DNA of 64,000 nucleotides, from contig NZ_WAGX01000004.1 of the NCBI RefSeq assembly GCF_008830185.1, positions 248,001 through 312,000 of the forward strand, written 5' to 3'. Shown here in pieces: positions 54,056 through 63,986 of this stretch. A program made the translations under genes and the position numbers. The notes below the pieces were generated by a model. The model worked only from the letters and a program-made list of their open reading frames with translations, was not told where the DNA came from and ran no database searches. How positions within the stretch are numbered: position 1 is the first letter of the stretch; the number at the start of each line of letters is the position of its first letter. The DNA comes from Candidatus Galacturonatibacter soehngenii (lineage in GTDB: Bacteria; Bacillota; Clostridia; Lachnospirales; Lachnospiraceae).

Positions 54056-55516
54056 ATGTATACAATGGAAGATTTAAAACCGAAGGAATTTTATAAATAT
54101 TTTAAGGAAATTTCAGCAATTCCTCGTGGGTCAAGAAATACAAAACAAATCAGTGACTACTGCGTTGCATTTGCCAAGGCACATAATTTAGAGTATATAC
54201 AAGATGAGTCAAATAATGTCATTTTGATAAAAGAGGCAAGCAAAGGCTATGAGGCAGTTCCAGCAATTATTATCCAGGGACATCTAGATATGGTTTGTGA
54301 AAAAGAATCGGATTATGAAATTGATTTTACAAAAGATGGATTAACGCTCGAACTAGATGGTAACTTTTTAAGTGCAAAGGGTACGACTCTTGGTGCGGAC
54401 GATGGAGTGGCAGTGGCATATTCACTGGCATTACTTGCAGACGATACACTAGAGCATCCAAGACTTGAAATTGTTTTAACTACGGATGAAGAAATCGGAC
54501 TACTTGGTGCAACGGCAATTGATTTATCCATGCTAAAAGGCAAATATCTCATTAATATTGATTCTGATGTAGAGGGCATGTTTTTAACCTCTTGTGCAGG
54601 AGGTTTAAGAGCAGATTGTACTCTTTTTGTTGAATACAAGGAAGAAACAATGACGAGCTATACCATTAAACTTTCTGGTCTAAAAGGTGGACATTCAGGT
54701 GCAGAAATCGATCAATACAGAGGTAATTCCAATAAATTAATGGGACGCTTTATGAGTTATTTAAGCGACGTTATAAATTTTGGCATTATTTCGCTAAACG
54801 GTGGTTTAATGGATAATGCAATACCAAGAGAAACAATTATGGAAGTTTTTATTGAAGAAGAGGATGCTGCTTTATTGGAAGAAACAGTAGCTGCATTTGA
54901 CCAAATATTAAAGAATGAATTTGCATCAAATGATCCGAATGTGTCATTAACGCAGAAAAAGAACGGAATGAAGACCGCGTCTATGTTAACACCAAAGAGC
55001 AAGGAATTGATTCAATTTATGCTTGTGAATGCGCCAAACGGAGTTCAAAATATGAGCAGTGATATTAAGGGCTTGGTACAAACTTCACTTAATCTTGGAA
55101 TCTTAACTTTGGATGAGGAAAAATGTAAGCTGACTTTCGCGGTAAGAAGCTCAATCGATTCAGAAAAACAAGCATTGAGCAATCAACTGAGATATTTGAC
55201 AGAATTTTTACAAGGTGTTTACAGTGTACATGGTGATTATCCTTCATGGCCATTTAAAAAAGATTCAAAGCTTAGAGACTATATGACAAAGGCTTATGAA
55301 GAACAATTTGGTGTTGCACCTAAAATTGAAGCGATACACGCAGGTTTAGAATGCGGACTGTTTTGTCAAAAAATTGATGGGTTAGATGCTATTTCTCTTG
55401 GACCAGAAGTATTTGATATTCATACTCCAAAAGAGAGAATGAATGTAGAATCAGTTGAACGATATTGGAGATTTTTACGAAATGTAATTACTGGTTTTGC
55501 TAAAGTAGAGAATTGA
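54056..55516 (+). CDS. pepD: Aminoacyl-histidine dipeptidase (M20)
   Basis: Cytosolic zinc dipeptidase acting on Xaa-His and other dipeptides. 486 residues matches PepD. Metal ligands and catalytic residues visible: H76 and D78 (IIIQGHLDMV), D115/D116 (TTLGADDGVAVAYSLAL), E145-E146 (LTTDEEIGLLGA), and the GLKGGHSGAEIDQYRGN lid-domain motif. The end carries HAGLECGLFCQKIDGLDAI and the final H in VFDIHTPKERM. GGAGG lies eight bases before ATG 54056. Single gene. Confidence 0.95.
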   Translation: MYTMEDLKPKEFYKYFKEISAIPRGSRNTKQISDYCVAFAKAHNLEYIQDESNNVILIKEASKGYEAVPAIIIQGHLDMVCEKESDYEIDFTKDGLTLELDGNFLSAKGTTLGADDGVAVAYSLALLADDTLEHPRLEIVLTTDEEIGLLGATAIDLSMLKGKYLINIDSDVEGMFLTSCAGGLRADCTLFVEYKEETMTSYTIKLSGLKGGHSGAEIDQYRGNSNKLMGRFMSYLSDVINFGIISLNGGLMDNAIPRETIMEVFIEEEDAALLEETVAAFDQILKNEFASNDPNVSLTQKKNGMKTASMLTPKSKELIQFMLVNAPNGVQNMSSDIKGLVQTSLNLGILTLDEEKCKLTFAVRSSIDSEKQALSNQLRYLTEFLQGVYSVHGDYPSWPFKKDSKLRDYMTKAYEEQFGVAPKIEAIHAGLECGLFCQKIDGLDAISLGPEVFDIHTPKERMNVESVERYWRFLRNVITGFAKVEN

Positions 55517-55617
55517 TGTAATAATATCCTCGATAGAACAGTTAGAGCAAAAGAGTTATATTAATAATTTTAAAAAAAGAGCATATATATAAATAATGGC
55601 ACTTTTTAGGTTGGATT

Positions 55618-56517
55618 ATGAAGTTTAATTTTAATCATTCAAATCAAAAATCGAGAGTGAAATCTATTTATATATTAATGCTCTTTCTCTTACTTAATTG
55701 CATTTTTATTGTATCCTTTGAAAAACAGATTTATCGCATGACAGGCATTAAGAATTTAAAGGATAACGTGGAGGAAACGATAGAATTTCGCAGTATGAAT
55801 TTATCCGAAGGTGCGTTAAATAAAATAAAGGAGATGAAAGAGCAAGACGAGGTAGAAATTCCGAACTTAGTAACGGTGATGATGCTTGATAATAATTTTG
55901 ATTTGACAAACAGTGACTTTACAAATTATACAGCAAAAGAGTATCAATCCAGTTACTCATATAAATACAAAAGAAGACCAAATGAATTGGTGGAACTGGT
56001 CGGATATTATGATACAATCTGGTCAGATGTGGTTTATTTTCCTGTTCCAGAATCGAAAATAACGAAAGAGGCAACCATTCGTTTTGAAAATTCTTGGTTA
56101 GCAGAACGAACCTATGGAGGAAAACGATTTCACGAAGGTACAGATATTATGGCAGGTATCAATGAACCTGAAGTATATCCCGTTATTAGTATGAGCGATG
56201 GCGTGGTTGAAAAGATGGGATGGCTTGAAAAAGGTGGCTGGCGAATTGGGATACGAACAAAAAGGGGAGCTTATCTTTATTATGCACATTTATCCTCCTA
56301 CGCAAAAAATCTAAAACAAGGCGATACTGTAATAGCAGGAGAATTATTAGGATATATGGGTAACTCTGGATATGGAAAAGAAGGGACTACGGGAAATTTT
56401 GATGTTCATTTACATGTAGGACTTTATATTAAAACAAAAAATAATGAGGAAGAAAGTATTAACCCCTATTGGGTTTTAAAGTATTTGGAGGATAAAAAAT
56501 TAAGCTATGCCTATTGA
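55618..56517 (+). CDS. M23-family (LytM/LysM-less) membrane-anchored metallopeptidase
   Basis: 299 residues. A membrane anchor at about 16-35 precedes a helical or loop region (36-140) and an M23 domain (160-299). Zinc ligands are H172 and D176 (RFHEGTDIM) and H266, with H264 in the DVHLHVG motif and H224 (YYAHLS) also present. It may cut peptidoglycan crossbridges, or, like SpoIIQ, act as a scaffold; the intact ligands favour an active enzyme. The ribosome site is weak (AGGTTGG). Its partner is unknown; it lies just ahead of the alarmone-synthetase operon. Confidence 0.88.
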   Translation: MKFNFNHSNQKSRVKSIYILMLFLLLNCIFIVSFEKQIYRMTGIKNLKDNVEETIEFRSMNLSEGALNKIKEMKEQDEVEIPNLVTVMMLDNNFDLTNSDFTNYTAKEYQSSYSYKYKRRPNELVELVGYYDTIWSDVVYFPVPESKITKEATIRFENSWLAERTYGGKRFHEGTDIMAGINEPEVYPVISMSDGVVEKMGWLEKGGWRIGIRTKRGAYLYYAHLSSYAKNLKQGDTVIAGELLGYMGNSGYGKEGTTGNFDVHLHVGLYIKTKNNEEESINPYWVLKYLEDKKLSYAY

Positions 56518-56592
56518 GTTATTTGAAAGTGACACGGATATATTGTGTATGATATAATGAAAATGGCTTATGAATGTAAAGGAGAGGGTTTT

Positions 56593-57420
56593 ATGGAAAT
56601 ACAATTATGGAGAGAACTGCTAAATCCTTATGAGTTGGCAGTGAATGAACTTATACTTAAGTTTCGCCATTTTATAAAAGAACATAAAGAAAATGGACTA
56701 TATTCTCCGATCGAGCAGGTGACAGGAAGGGTAAAGACGATATCCAGTATCTTAGAAAAAATGCAGAAAAAGCAGATTCCATTCGAGGAACTGGAGGAAA
56801 AGATAGAAGATATTGCAGGGATACGTATTATATGCCAGTTTGTAGAAGATATTTACAAAGTAGTAGAATTAATGAATCAGCGAGATGATATAGAGGTTAA
56901 ATTAGTAAAGGATTATTTGAATAATGTAAAAGATAGTGGGTATCGCAGTTATCATCTTATTATTTATTACAATGTGCAAACCATTAAAGGTCCCAAAAAG
57001 ATTCAAGTAGAGATACAAATTCGAACACTTGCCATGGACTTTTGGGCTACGGTGGAACACTCTTTGCAATATAAATACAAGCATAATATGCCAGAGCATA
57101 TTAAGGACAGACTAACAAGTGCGGCACACGCAGTACAAGTATTAGATAACGAAATGTCTTCCGTTCGAAGTGAAATTATGGACGCACAGAATTCATTTCA
57201 AATCAAAGCGAATGTTGTGGCTGACATATTAAACAATATTCAAAATCTATACAAGGTAGCAAATAAAAGAGAAGTAAGCAAAATTCAAGATGAATTTTAT
57301 AAAATATATAAAACAGAAGATGTAGAAAAGTTAAAAAGGTTTAATAAACAGCTTGATATTATTTCTGAAGGATATCGGGCTCAAGCAATTACAAGAGAGA
57401 GTATGTATGAGATTAGATAA
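56593..57420 (+). CDS. Small alarmone synthetase (RelQ/YjbM-type)
   Basis: Synthesises (p)ppGpp from GTP/GDP and ATP. 275 residues with the RelA/SpoT synthetase domain only: IEDIAGIRIICQFVEDIY, KDYLNNVKDSGYRSYHLI and VEIQIRTLAMDFWATVEHSL are visible. There is no HD hydrolase, TGS or ACT domain. The C-terminal helix of about 60 residues may drive tetramer formation. ATG 56593 has AAAGGAG ahead; an in-frame ATG at 56545 lacks a site. The stop overlaps the next gene by 14 bp. In clostridia these enzymes coexist with a long Rel. Confidence 0.9.
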   Translation: MEIQLWRELLNPYELAVNELILKFRHFIKEHKENGLYSPIEQVTGRVKTISSILEKMQKKQIPFEELEEKIEDIAGIRIICQFVEDIYKVVELMNQRDDIEVKLVKDYLNNVKDSGYRSYHLIIYYNVQTIKGPKKIQVEIQIRTLAMDFWATVEHSLQYKYKHNMPEHIKDRLTSAAHAVQVLDNEMSSVRSEIMDAQNSFQIKANVVADILNNIQNLYKVANKREVSKIQDEFYKIYKTEDVEKLKRFNKQLDIISEGYRAQAITRESMYEIR

Positions 57421-58114
57421 GTTTTTAGCAGAAGCAGGAATTGGAAGTAGAAGTCAGGTAAAAACCTATGTTAAAAAGGGAATGGTTACTGTCAATGAAG
57501 AGATAGTAAAGAAAGCAGAGCAAAAAGTTGATATAGAGAAAGATGTTGTAAAGTTTCATGGAGAAATAGTGGAATACGTGGCATTTGAATACTATATGTT
57601 AAACAAACCAGAAGGTGTTGTATCAGCTACAAAAGACAATGTGTCAAAAACAGTAATCGAATTAATCAAAGACAAAAAACGTGAGGATTTATTTCCTGTA
57701 GGCAGGCTTGATAAGGATACACAAGGATTGCTTATCATTACGAATGATGGAGAACTGTCGCATAATATGTTATCACCAAGAAAACATGTTGATAAAACGT
57801 ATTATGCAACCATTGAAGGGATTGTAACAAAAGATGATGTTGCACTTTTCTTAGAAGGTGTTGATATTGGTGATGAGAAATTAACAATGCCTGCAAAATT
57901 AGAGATACTAAGTAGTGACAACATTTCAGAAATTAAATTAACCATTCGTGAAGGTCGTTTTCATCAAGTAAAAAGAATGTTTGAAGCGGTTGGAAAGAAA
58001 GTATTGTTCTTAAAAAGAATCGAAATGGGTGGACTTAAGCTTGATGAAAGCCTTAAGCCAGGTGAGTATAGAAAATTAACAAAGGAAGAAATAAACTTAT
58101 TAAGGAGAACCTAA
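57407..58114 (+). CDS. RsuA/RluB-family rRNA pseudouridine synthase
   Basis: 235 residues. The N-terminal S4 domain (MRLDKFLAEAGIGSRSQ) precedes the catalytic domain with D102 in FPVGRLDKDTQGLLIIT. This is the same position and length as E. coli RsuA, which makes pseudouridine at 16S 516. The alternative is an RluB-type 23S enzyme. ATG 57407 starts inside the alarmone-synthetase gene. A longer reading from 57353 gives an odd N-terminus and is rejected. The stop and the next start share one base (TAATG). Confidence 0.92.
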   Translation: MRLDKFLAEAGIGSRSQVKTYVKKGMVTVNEEIVKKAEQKVDIEKDVVKFHGEIVEYVAFEYYMLNKPEGVVSATKDNVSKTVIELIKDKKREDLFPVGRLDKDTQGLLIITNDGELSHNMLSPRKHVDKTYYATIEGIVTKDDVALFLEGVDIGDEKLTMPAKLEILSSDNISEIKLTIREGRFHQVKRMFEAVGKKVLFLKRIEMGGLKLDESLKPGEYRKLTKEEINLLRRT

Positions 58115-58788
58115 TGTTAAACGATATAAAAGCAGTGTTATTTGATTTGGATGGAACCTTAATCGATTCCATGTCGGTTTGGAAAGATATTGATATTGAA
58201 TTTTTAGGTAATTATGGCATCGAACTTCCTGCTGATTTGCAAAATAGCATTGAAGGAATGAGTTTTACTGAGACAGCGGATTATTTTAGAAAAAGATTTC
58301 AGTTTAAAGAATCGGTGGAAGAAATCAAGGCAATATGGAATGAGATGGCGTATGAACATTATACCCAATTTGTAAAATTAAAAGACGGAGTCCTTGATTT
58401 TTTGTCTTATTTAAAGAGTCATAATATAAGAACTGGAATATCAACCAGTAATTCAATTGAATTGGTACAAGGCGTTTTAAAAGCAAAAGAAATAGAGCCG
58501 TATTTTGATGTTGTAGTAACCGCATGTCAAGTCAATGCTGGAAAACCATCACCAGATATTTATCTGGAAACTGCTAGGCTATTAAATGTAGAACCTAAGG
58601 ATTGCTTGGTGTTTGAAGATATTCCCATGGGAATTATGGCTGGTAAAAATGCGAATATGAAGGTATGTACCATATATGATGATTTTTCAAAAAATCAAGA
58701 CATAAAAAAACGTAGTTTAGCAGATTATTACATAAATACATTTAAAGAAGTATTAGAAGGAACCTATGAGGTATTAATGAATGAGTAA
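58114..58788 (+). CDS. HAD-superfamily phosphatase/mutase
   Basis: 224 residues of the haloacid dehalogenase family, subgroup I with a helical cap. Motif I is [12 protein letters not shown] (nucleophile and acid Asp pair), motif II is ISTSNS, motif III lysine is AGKPSPDIY, and motif IV is [16 protein letters not shown]. This pattern resembles beta-phosphoglucomutase and phosphoglycolate phosphatase. The substrate is not readable. It overlaps rsuA by one base and YgiQ by eight, so translation is coupled. Confidence 0.9.
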   Translation: MLNDIKAVLFDLDGTLIDSMSVWKDIDIEFLGNYGIELPADLQNSIEGMSFTETADYFRKRFQFKESVEEIKAIWNEMAYEHYTQFVKLKDGVLDFLSYLKSHNIRTGISTSNSIELVQGVLKAKEIEPYFDVVVTACQVNAGKPSPDIYLETARLLNVEPKDCLVFEDIPMGIMAGKNANMKVCTIYDDFSKNQDIKKRSLADYYINTFKEVLEGTYEVLMNE

Positions 58789-60682
58789 AGGCTTTTTACC
58801 AATCAGCAAGGCTGATATGGAAGAACGAAAAATAAAACAACTAGATTTTGTATATGTAATTGGGGATGCTTATGTTGATCATCCTTCCTTTGGACACGCA
58901 ATTGTAAGTAGAGTATTAGAGGCAAATGGTTATACGGTAGGAATCATATCACAACCTGACTGGAAAGATAAAAATAGCATTTCGATACTAGGAGAACCAA
59001 GGCTAGGTTTTCTTGTTTCGGCAGGAAATATGGATTCGATGGTTAATCACTATTCCGTTTCAAAGAAAAGACGTACAACAGACGCCTACACACCAGGTGG
59101 AGTGATGGGAAAAAGACCAGATAATGCAACGATTGTCTATTGTAATCTGATTCGTCAATCCTTTAAAAACAAACCAATTATTGTTGGAGGCATTGAAGCA
59201 AGCTTAAGACGCCTTGCTCATTATGACTACTGGTCAAATAGTATGAAAAGGTCAATACTTCTTGATTCTGGTGCTGATTTGGTACTTTATGGTATGGGAG
59301 AGCGTTGTATTGTTGAGATGGCGGATGCTCTAAATAGCGGACTTGCAATTAAGGATGTGACTTTTATTGAGGGCAGTGCTTATAAAACAAAAAATAGAGA
59401 AGATGTATATGATGCCATTGACCTTCCTGATTACCAATCTTTATTGAAAGATAAATTAAATTATGCAAAAAGCTTTTACATACAATACCAAAATACCGAT
59501 CCATTTGTAGGGAAACGCTTGGTAGAAAAATATAATGATAATTTGTATGTAGTACAAAATACAGCATCAAAACCATTGTCCTCTCAAGAGATGGACCGTG
59601 TCTATTCTCTTCCTTATATGAGGACCTATCACCCAAGCTATGAAGCTTTAGGAGGAATTCCTGCAATCGAAGAAGTGAAATTTAGCATTATAAGCAATCG
59701 TGGATGCTTTGGTGGCTGTAATTTTTGTGCTCTCACTTTTCACCAAGGAAGAATTATACAGGTTAGAAGCCATGAATCAATACTTTCTGAAGGCAATCAA
59801 ATAGTATGGGACAAGGATTTTAAAGGCTATATTCATGATGTAGGTGGCCCAACAGCGAATTTTAGACATACCTCATGTGAAAAGCAGTTGACAAAGGGCG
59901 TTTGTCCAAATAAACAATGTTTATTTCCAAAACCTTGTAGTAATCTTGAGATTGACCATAAAGATTATTTATCACTACTACGAGAATTAAGGGCGTTGCC
60001 AAATGTAAAAAAAGTATTTATCCGATCAGGAATTCGTTTTGACTACTTGATTAACGATCAAGAGGAGGAGTTTTTTGAAGAATTATGTGAGCATCATGTG
60101 AGCGGGCAGTTAAAGGTAGCTCCAGAACATGTTGCCGACGCAGTATTAAGCAAAATGGGAAAACCAGAAAACAGTGTCTATGAAAAATTCTTGCATAAGT
60201 TTAAACAAGTAAATGAAAAGCTAGGTAAAAAACAATTTGTGGTACCATATCTAATGTCTTCGCATCCAGGCTCTACTATGAAAGAAGCGGTAAAGCTTGC
60301 AGAATATCTAAGAGATTTAGGATATATGCCAGAACAGGTTCAAGACTTTTATCCGACACCGTCTACCATATCTACGTGTATGTATTATACAGGTGTAGAT
60401 CCAAGAACCATGGAAAAAGTATATGTCCCAACGAATCCACATGAAAAAGCAATGCAAAGAGCTTTGATACAATATCGAAATCCTAAAAATTATGACTTAG
60501 TGGTAGAAGCGCTGACACTTGCAAAGCGTACTGATCTCATAGGCTTTGATAAAAAGTGCCTGATTAGACCAAAAAAAGGTGAGAAAAATTATAGGAACGA
60601 TGGTTTAAAGCAAGCAGATAAAAAATCAAATAAACCAGCAAAAAAGAAAACGATACGTAACGTGCATAAGAAAAAAGCGTAA
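58781..60682 (+). CDS. YgiQ-family radical SAM protein
   Basis: 633 residues. The iron-sulfur cluster motif CxxxCxxC is C309-C313-C316 ([17 protein letters not shown]). The opening [20 protein letters not shown] and [18 protein letters not shown] are conserved in the YgiQ family. A long C-terminal half holds [11 protein letters not shown]-like and [17 protein letters not shown] segments, with a lysine-rich tail. Its reaction is unknown. ATG 58781 lies eight bases inside the HAD gene. Confidence 0.93.
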   Translation: MSKGFLPISKADMEERKIKQLDFVYVIGDAYVDHPSFGHAIVSRVLEANGYTVGIISQPDWKDKNSISILGEPRLGFLVSAGNMDSMVNHYSVSKKRRTTDAYTPGGVMGKRPDNATIVYCNLIRQSFKNKPIIVGGIEASLRRLAHYDYWSNSMKRSILLDSGADLVLYGMGERCIVEMADALNSGLAIKDVTFIEGSAYKTKNREDVYDAIDLPDYQSLLKDKLNYAKSFYIQYQNTDPFVGKRLVEKYNDNLYVVQNTASKPLSSQEMDRVYSLPYMRTYHPSYEALGGIPAIEEVKFSIISNRGCFGGCNFCALTFHQGRIIQVRSHESILSEGNQIVWDKDFKGYIHDVGGPTANFRHTSCEKQLTKGVCPNKQCLFPKPCSNLEIDHKDYLSLLRELRALPNVKKVFIRSGIRFDYLINDQEEEFFEELCEHHVSGQLKVAPEHVADAVLSKMGKPENSVYEKFLHKFKQVNEKLGKKQFVVPYLMSSHPGSTMKEAVKLAEYLRDLGYMPEQVQDFYPTPSTISTCMYYTGVDPRTMEKVYVPTNPHEKAMQRALIQYRNPKNYDLVVEALTLAKRTDLIGFDKKCLIRPKKGEKNYRNDGLKQADKKSNKPAKKKTIRNVHKKKA

Positions 60683-60708
60683 CCATTCGTTTGAACAAAG
60701 GTGATACT

Positions 60709-61428
60709 ATGAACGTAGCAATAATTACGGGCGCTTCCTCTGGAATTGGTGAGGAATTTGTCAGACAAGTAGCAAGACAAACAAAGATTGATGAGATTTG
60801 GATGATTGCAAGGCGAAGACAAAAGTTAGAGCAGATTGGTAAAACAGTAAAGAAATCGGTTAAAGTAATTGCAATGGATTTACAAATAAAGGATAATATA
60901 AAGCAGTTAGAGGATATGCTAAAAAAAGAAAAGCCTTCGATTGGTTTACTGGTCAATTGCGCGGGCTATGGAATTCGGAAAGAATTTAGCAAAGGTAGTC
61001 TTGAAGAAGAGCTTGGCATGATTGAGGTGAATTGTATTAGTTTAACTGCATTGACTTACCTATGTCTTCCTTACATGCAAAAAGGGGGACGAATCATTCA
61101 AGTTGCGTCTGCCGCTTCTTTTCTTCCGCAAGCTGGCTTTGCAGTTTATTCGGCAAGTAAATCCTATGTTCTTAATTTTTCTAGGGCTTTAAATAAAGAA
61201 CTTAAAAAGAGTGAGATATATGTAACTGCGGTATGTCCAGGTCCAGTTGATACAGATTTCTTTCTTATTTCAGACAAGGGAAGTAAAATGCCTTCCTACA
61301 AAAAGTATTTTATGGCGAGAACGGATCAAGTTGTAAGGAAAGCAATTGCAGATTCCAATCGGAAAAAAAGTATTTCTATTTATGGAGTGTCCATTTGGCT
61401 TTTAAGATTCCTAACTAGATTTATATAA
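60709..61428 (+). CDS. Short-chain dehydrogenase/reductase
   Basis: 239 residues, classical SDR. The dinucleotide motif TGASSGIG is at 7-14, NCAGYG near 85, catalytic Ser in VASAASFLPQ, and YSASK (Tyr and Lys). The alternative ATG-less TTG at 60691 is rejected; ATG 60709 has AAAGGTGA ahead. The substrate is not known; similar family members reduce ketones or sterols. It starts 26 bp after YgiQ. Confidence 0.92.
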   Translation: MNVAIITGASSGIGEEFVRQVARQTKIDEIWMIARRRQKLEQIGKTVKKSVKVIAMDLQIKDNIKQLEDMLKKEKPSIGLLVNCAGYGIRKEFSKGSLEEELGMIEVNCISLTALTYLCLPYMQKGGRIIQVASAASFLPQAGFAVYSASKSYVLNFSRALNKELKKSEIYVTAVCPGPVDTDFFLISDKGSKMPSYKKYFMARTDQVVRKAIADSNRKKSISIYGVSIWLLRFLTRFI

Positions 61429-61442
61429 GGAGTAAAGTCTAC

Positions 61443-62033
61443 ATGAAGATAAATAAAGGAAAGTATGGCTACATTGATTATAATAGAAAAAGAGCATTGA
61501 TAAAGTCTAGCATTGGTCTTAGTGTTATTATCTTTATTTTTATTATGGGACTGATTCTAACAAAAACAAGATTGAATTGGTTTACCTTTGCAGCGGTTAT
61601 GTGTGCTTTGCCTGTTGGAAAAATGGTGGTTGCACTTATCATGGCGTGGCCTCACAAGTCAATGCCCAAGGAAGAATATAAAAGAATAGAAGAGATAGAA
61701 AAAGACCTCTGTATTCTTTATGATTTGGTTATAACTTCTTATGAAAATGTGATGCAAATTGATTCCATTTGCTTATATGGCAATACCCTTTGTGCCTTTT
61801 CAAAAGATACAAAACTTGACATGAACACAACAACAGCGTACATAAAAGATATATTAGCAAATAATGGATATGGTTGCTCTATGAAAATATATCAAGATTT
61901 AAATGCATATGTGTCAAGGATAAATGAGATGAAAATTAATTTAAAAGAAGCAAAAGAAAATGAAAAAGCAATAAAAAGAAGATTAGAAAAAGAAGAAAAA
62001 GCGGTGGAAACCTTATTGGCAATTTCCATTTAG
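61443..62033 (+). CDS. Two-helix membrane protein with coiled tail, unknown
   Basis: 196 residues. Two hydrophobic helices near 22-42 (SIGLSVIIFIFIMGLILTK) and 47-68 are followed by a cytosolic alpha/beta part and a highly charged coil at the end (NEKAIKRRLEKEEKAVETLL). I do not recognise a family. AAGGAG lies about 12 bases before ATG 61443. It is 14 bp after the SDR and 10 bp before the pseudouridine synthase, so it is in the same operon. Confidence 0.72.
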   Translation: MKINKGKYGYIDYNRKRALIKSSIGLSVIIFIFIMGLILTKTRLNWFTFAAVMCALPVGKMVVALIMAWPHKSMPKEEYKRIEEIEKDLCILYDLVITSYENVMQIDSICLYGNTLCAFSKDTKLDMNTTTAYIKDILANNGYGCSMKIYQDLNAYVSRINEMKINLKEAKENEKAIKRRLEKEEKAVETLLAISI

Positions 62034-62043
62034 TGAGGTAATC

Positions 62044-63009
62044 ATGCAAGTAATACAGGTAAATCAAAACGAAGCAGGGCAAAGACTTGACAAGCTTTTA
62101 ACAAAGTATTTAAACGAAGCACCAAAAAGCTTTTTATATAAGATGCTTCGCAAAAAAAATATTACATTAAATGGTAAAAAGGCAGATGGAAGTGAGAAAT
62201 TATCGGTTGGCGATGAGATTAAACTTTTTTTAGCAGAGGAGACAATTCATAAGTTTTCAAAACGGGAAATACAAACGATTTCTGATATCAATTTGGATAT
62301 TATATATGAAAATGATCATGTTTTAATCCTGAATAAACCTGCGGGTGTTCTTTCACAAAAGGCGAAGGAATCAGATGTTTCGTTGAATGAAACAATTATT
62401 TCTTATTTGCTTTCACAACAAAAAATCACAACGCAGGAGTTAAAAACCTTTCGACCAGCCGTTTGTAATCGCTTGGATCGAAATACAAGTGGAATTGTTA
62501 TAGCTGGTAAGACACTCCTTGGATTACAAGAAATGTCAGCGTTGTTAAGGAATAGAGATCTAAGCAAATATTATCGTTGTTTTGTAAAAGGAGTAATAAA
62601 AGAACAACAGCTAATTGATGGTTGGCTCTATAAGGATGAAAAAACAAATAAAGTTACGATTCTTTCTAAGGAACGTAAAGGGGCGTCCTATATTAAGACA
62701 CAATATGTACCAATTGCAAATGGGAAAGATATTACTTTGCTAGAGGTTAAGTTACTTACAGGTCGCTCTCACCAGATACGTGCGCATTTGTCTTCTATAG
62801 GTCATGCAATTATTGGTGATTATAAGTATGGGGATAAAACAATAAATGACTGGTATAAAAAAAATTACAATGTTACAGCACAGCTTCTACATTCCTATCG
62901 TTTAGAGCTTCCAGCAATGAAGGAGCCTTTTTTGGATTTGTCAAAAGTAATTTTGATAGCAGAACTACCGCATATTTATCATAAGATACAAAAGGAGAAA
63001 ATGTCATAG
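62044..63009 (+). CDS. RluA/RluD-family pseudouridine synthase
   Basis: 321 residues. An S4 domain (1-65, RLDKLLTKYLNEAPKSFLYK) precedes the catalytic domain, which contains the active Asp in CNRLDRNTSGIVIAGK. LLTGRSHQIRAHLSSIGHAI is the RluA signature and IIGDYKYG the closing motif. It may modify 23S rRNA (RluC/RluD type) or tRNA; the target is not readable. A second pseudouridine synthase lies 4 kb upstream in the same direction. Confidence 0.94.
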   Translation: MQVIQVNQNEAGQRLDKLLTKYLNEAPKSFLYKMLRKKNITLNGKKADGSEKLSVGDEIKLFLAEETIHKFSKREIQTISDINLDIIYENDHVLILNKPAGVLSQKAKESDVSLNETIISYLLSQQKITTQELKTFRPAVCNRLDRNTSGIVIAGKTLLGLQEMSALLRNRDLSKYYRCFVKGVIKEQQLIDGWLYKDEKTNKVTILSKERKGASYIKTQYVPIANGKDITLLEVKLLTGRSHQIRAHLSSIGHAIIGDYKYGDKTINDWYKKNYNVTAQLLHSYRLELPAMKEPFLDLSKVILIAELPHIYHKIQKEKMS

Positions 63010-63019
63010 GAGGGATGAT

Positions 63020-63967
63020 ATGTATTCTTATCAAATCGTGGAATGGATATTGTTTTTTTATATTTACTGTGTGTTTGGATGGATTTTTGAAAGTACGTAT
63101 GTATCATTAAAGTCAAAAAAATTTGTAAATCGTGGCTTTATGAAGGGACCAATGATTCCCATTTATGGAGAAGGAGCTATTATGATGGTAATTGCAACCT
63201 ATCCAGTGAGAGGCAATATCCCTTTGGAATTTGTTATGGGTATGGTAGGTGCAACTTTATTGGAATTTGTAGTTGGAGCAATCATGGAATACGTATTTAA
63301 GGTAAAATATTGGGATTACAGCAACCAGCCCTTTAATGTAAAGGGATATATTTGCCTAAGTAGCACGATTTGCTGGGGAGTTTTATCGGTATTGCTTGCG
63401 GAATTGATACATATACCAATTGAGCGCTTTGTACTTTCCATAAACGATACGGTTCAATATGGTCTTGTTTTATGTGTATCTGCTCTATTTGTATTTGATG
63501 CAGTTACTTCTGCTAAGGAAGCATGGGATTTACGCATTTTGCTTGTTGCACTCACTAAAGCAAAAGAAGAAATTGTTGCCTTACAACATCAATTGGAAGT
63601 TAAAAAGGATCAGATTGCAGAGCAGCTAACGGATAAAAAAGAGGAATTGGTAGAACAATTGACCGATTATAAAGAAGAGATTACCTCACAATTAGTAGAT
63701 AAAAAAGAAGAGTTATTCGAAGATTTACAGGCAAAAAAGGAATATATTGTTCAGTCTTTAAAGAAAGGTAGCGCAGTAGTAAAAGAAGCCGAAAGTTTAA
63801 AGAAAAAAATTGATGATGAAAGAAAACGATACCAAGCTATGGTCGAGAAGTTAAGTTTACCAAACGTACGTATATTAAGACGTAACCCAGGAGCAACTTC
63901 AAAGAAATTCTATGAGGCGCTTGAAAGCGTAAAAGAGCATTTAGAGATTAAGAGAAAAAATAAATAA
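63020..63967 (+). CDS. CmpB-like membrane protein with 11-residue repeat coil
   Basis: 315 residues. Residues 1-160 hold about five helices and the PF06541 (CmpB-type) pattern: YCVFGWIFESTYVSL, FVNRGFMKGPMIPIYGEGA, YWDYSNQPFNVKGYICL. The family was named as a putative ABC permease, but no ATPase or binding protein gene is beside it and transport is unproven. Residues 193-247 form five tandem 11-residue units (K-K-x-x-I/L-x-x-Q/D-L form), a hendecad coiled coil. The gene lies 10 bp after the pseudouridine synthase. Confidence 0.85.
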   Translation: MYSYQIVEWILFFYIYCVFGWIFESTYVSLKSKKFVNRGFMKGPMIPIYGEGAIMMVIATYPVRGNIPLEFVMGMVGATLLEFVVGAIMEYVFKVKYWDYSNQPFNVKGYICLSSTICWGVLSVLLAELIHIPIERFVLSINDTVQYGLVLCVSALFVFDAVTSAKEAWDLRILLVALTKAKEEIVALQHQLEVKKDQIAEQLTDKKEELVEQLTDYKEEITSQLVDKKEELFEDLQAKKEYIVQSLKKGSAVVKEAESLKKKIDDERKRYQAMVEKLSLPNVRILRRNPGATSKKFYEALESVKEHLEIKRKNK

Positions 63968-63986
63968 GACAGGAAATGGTGATACT

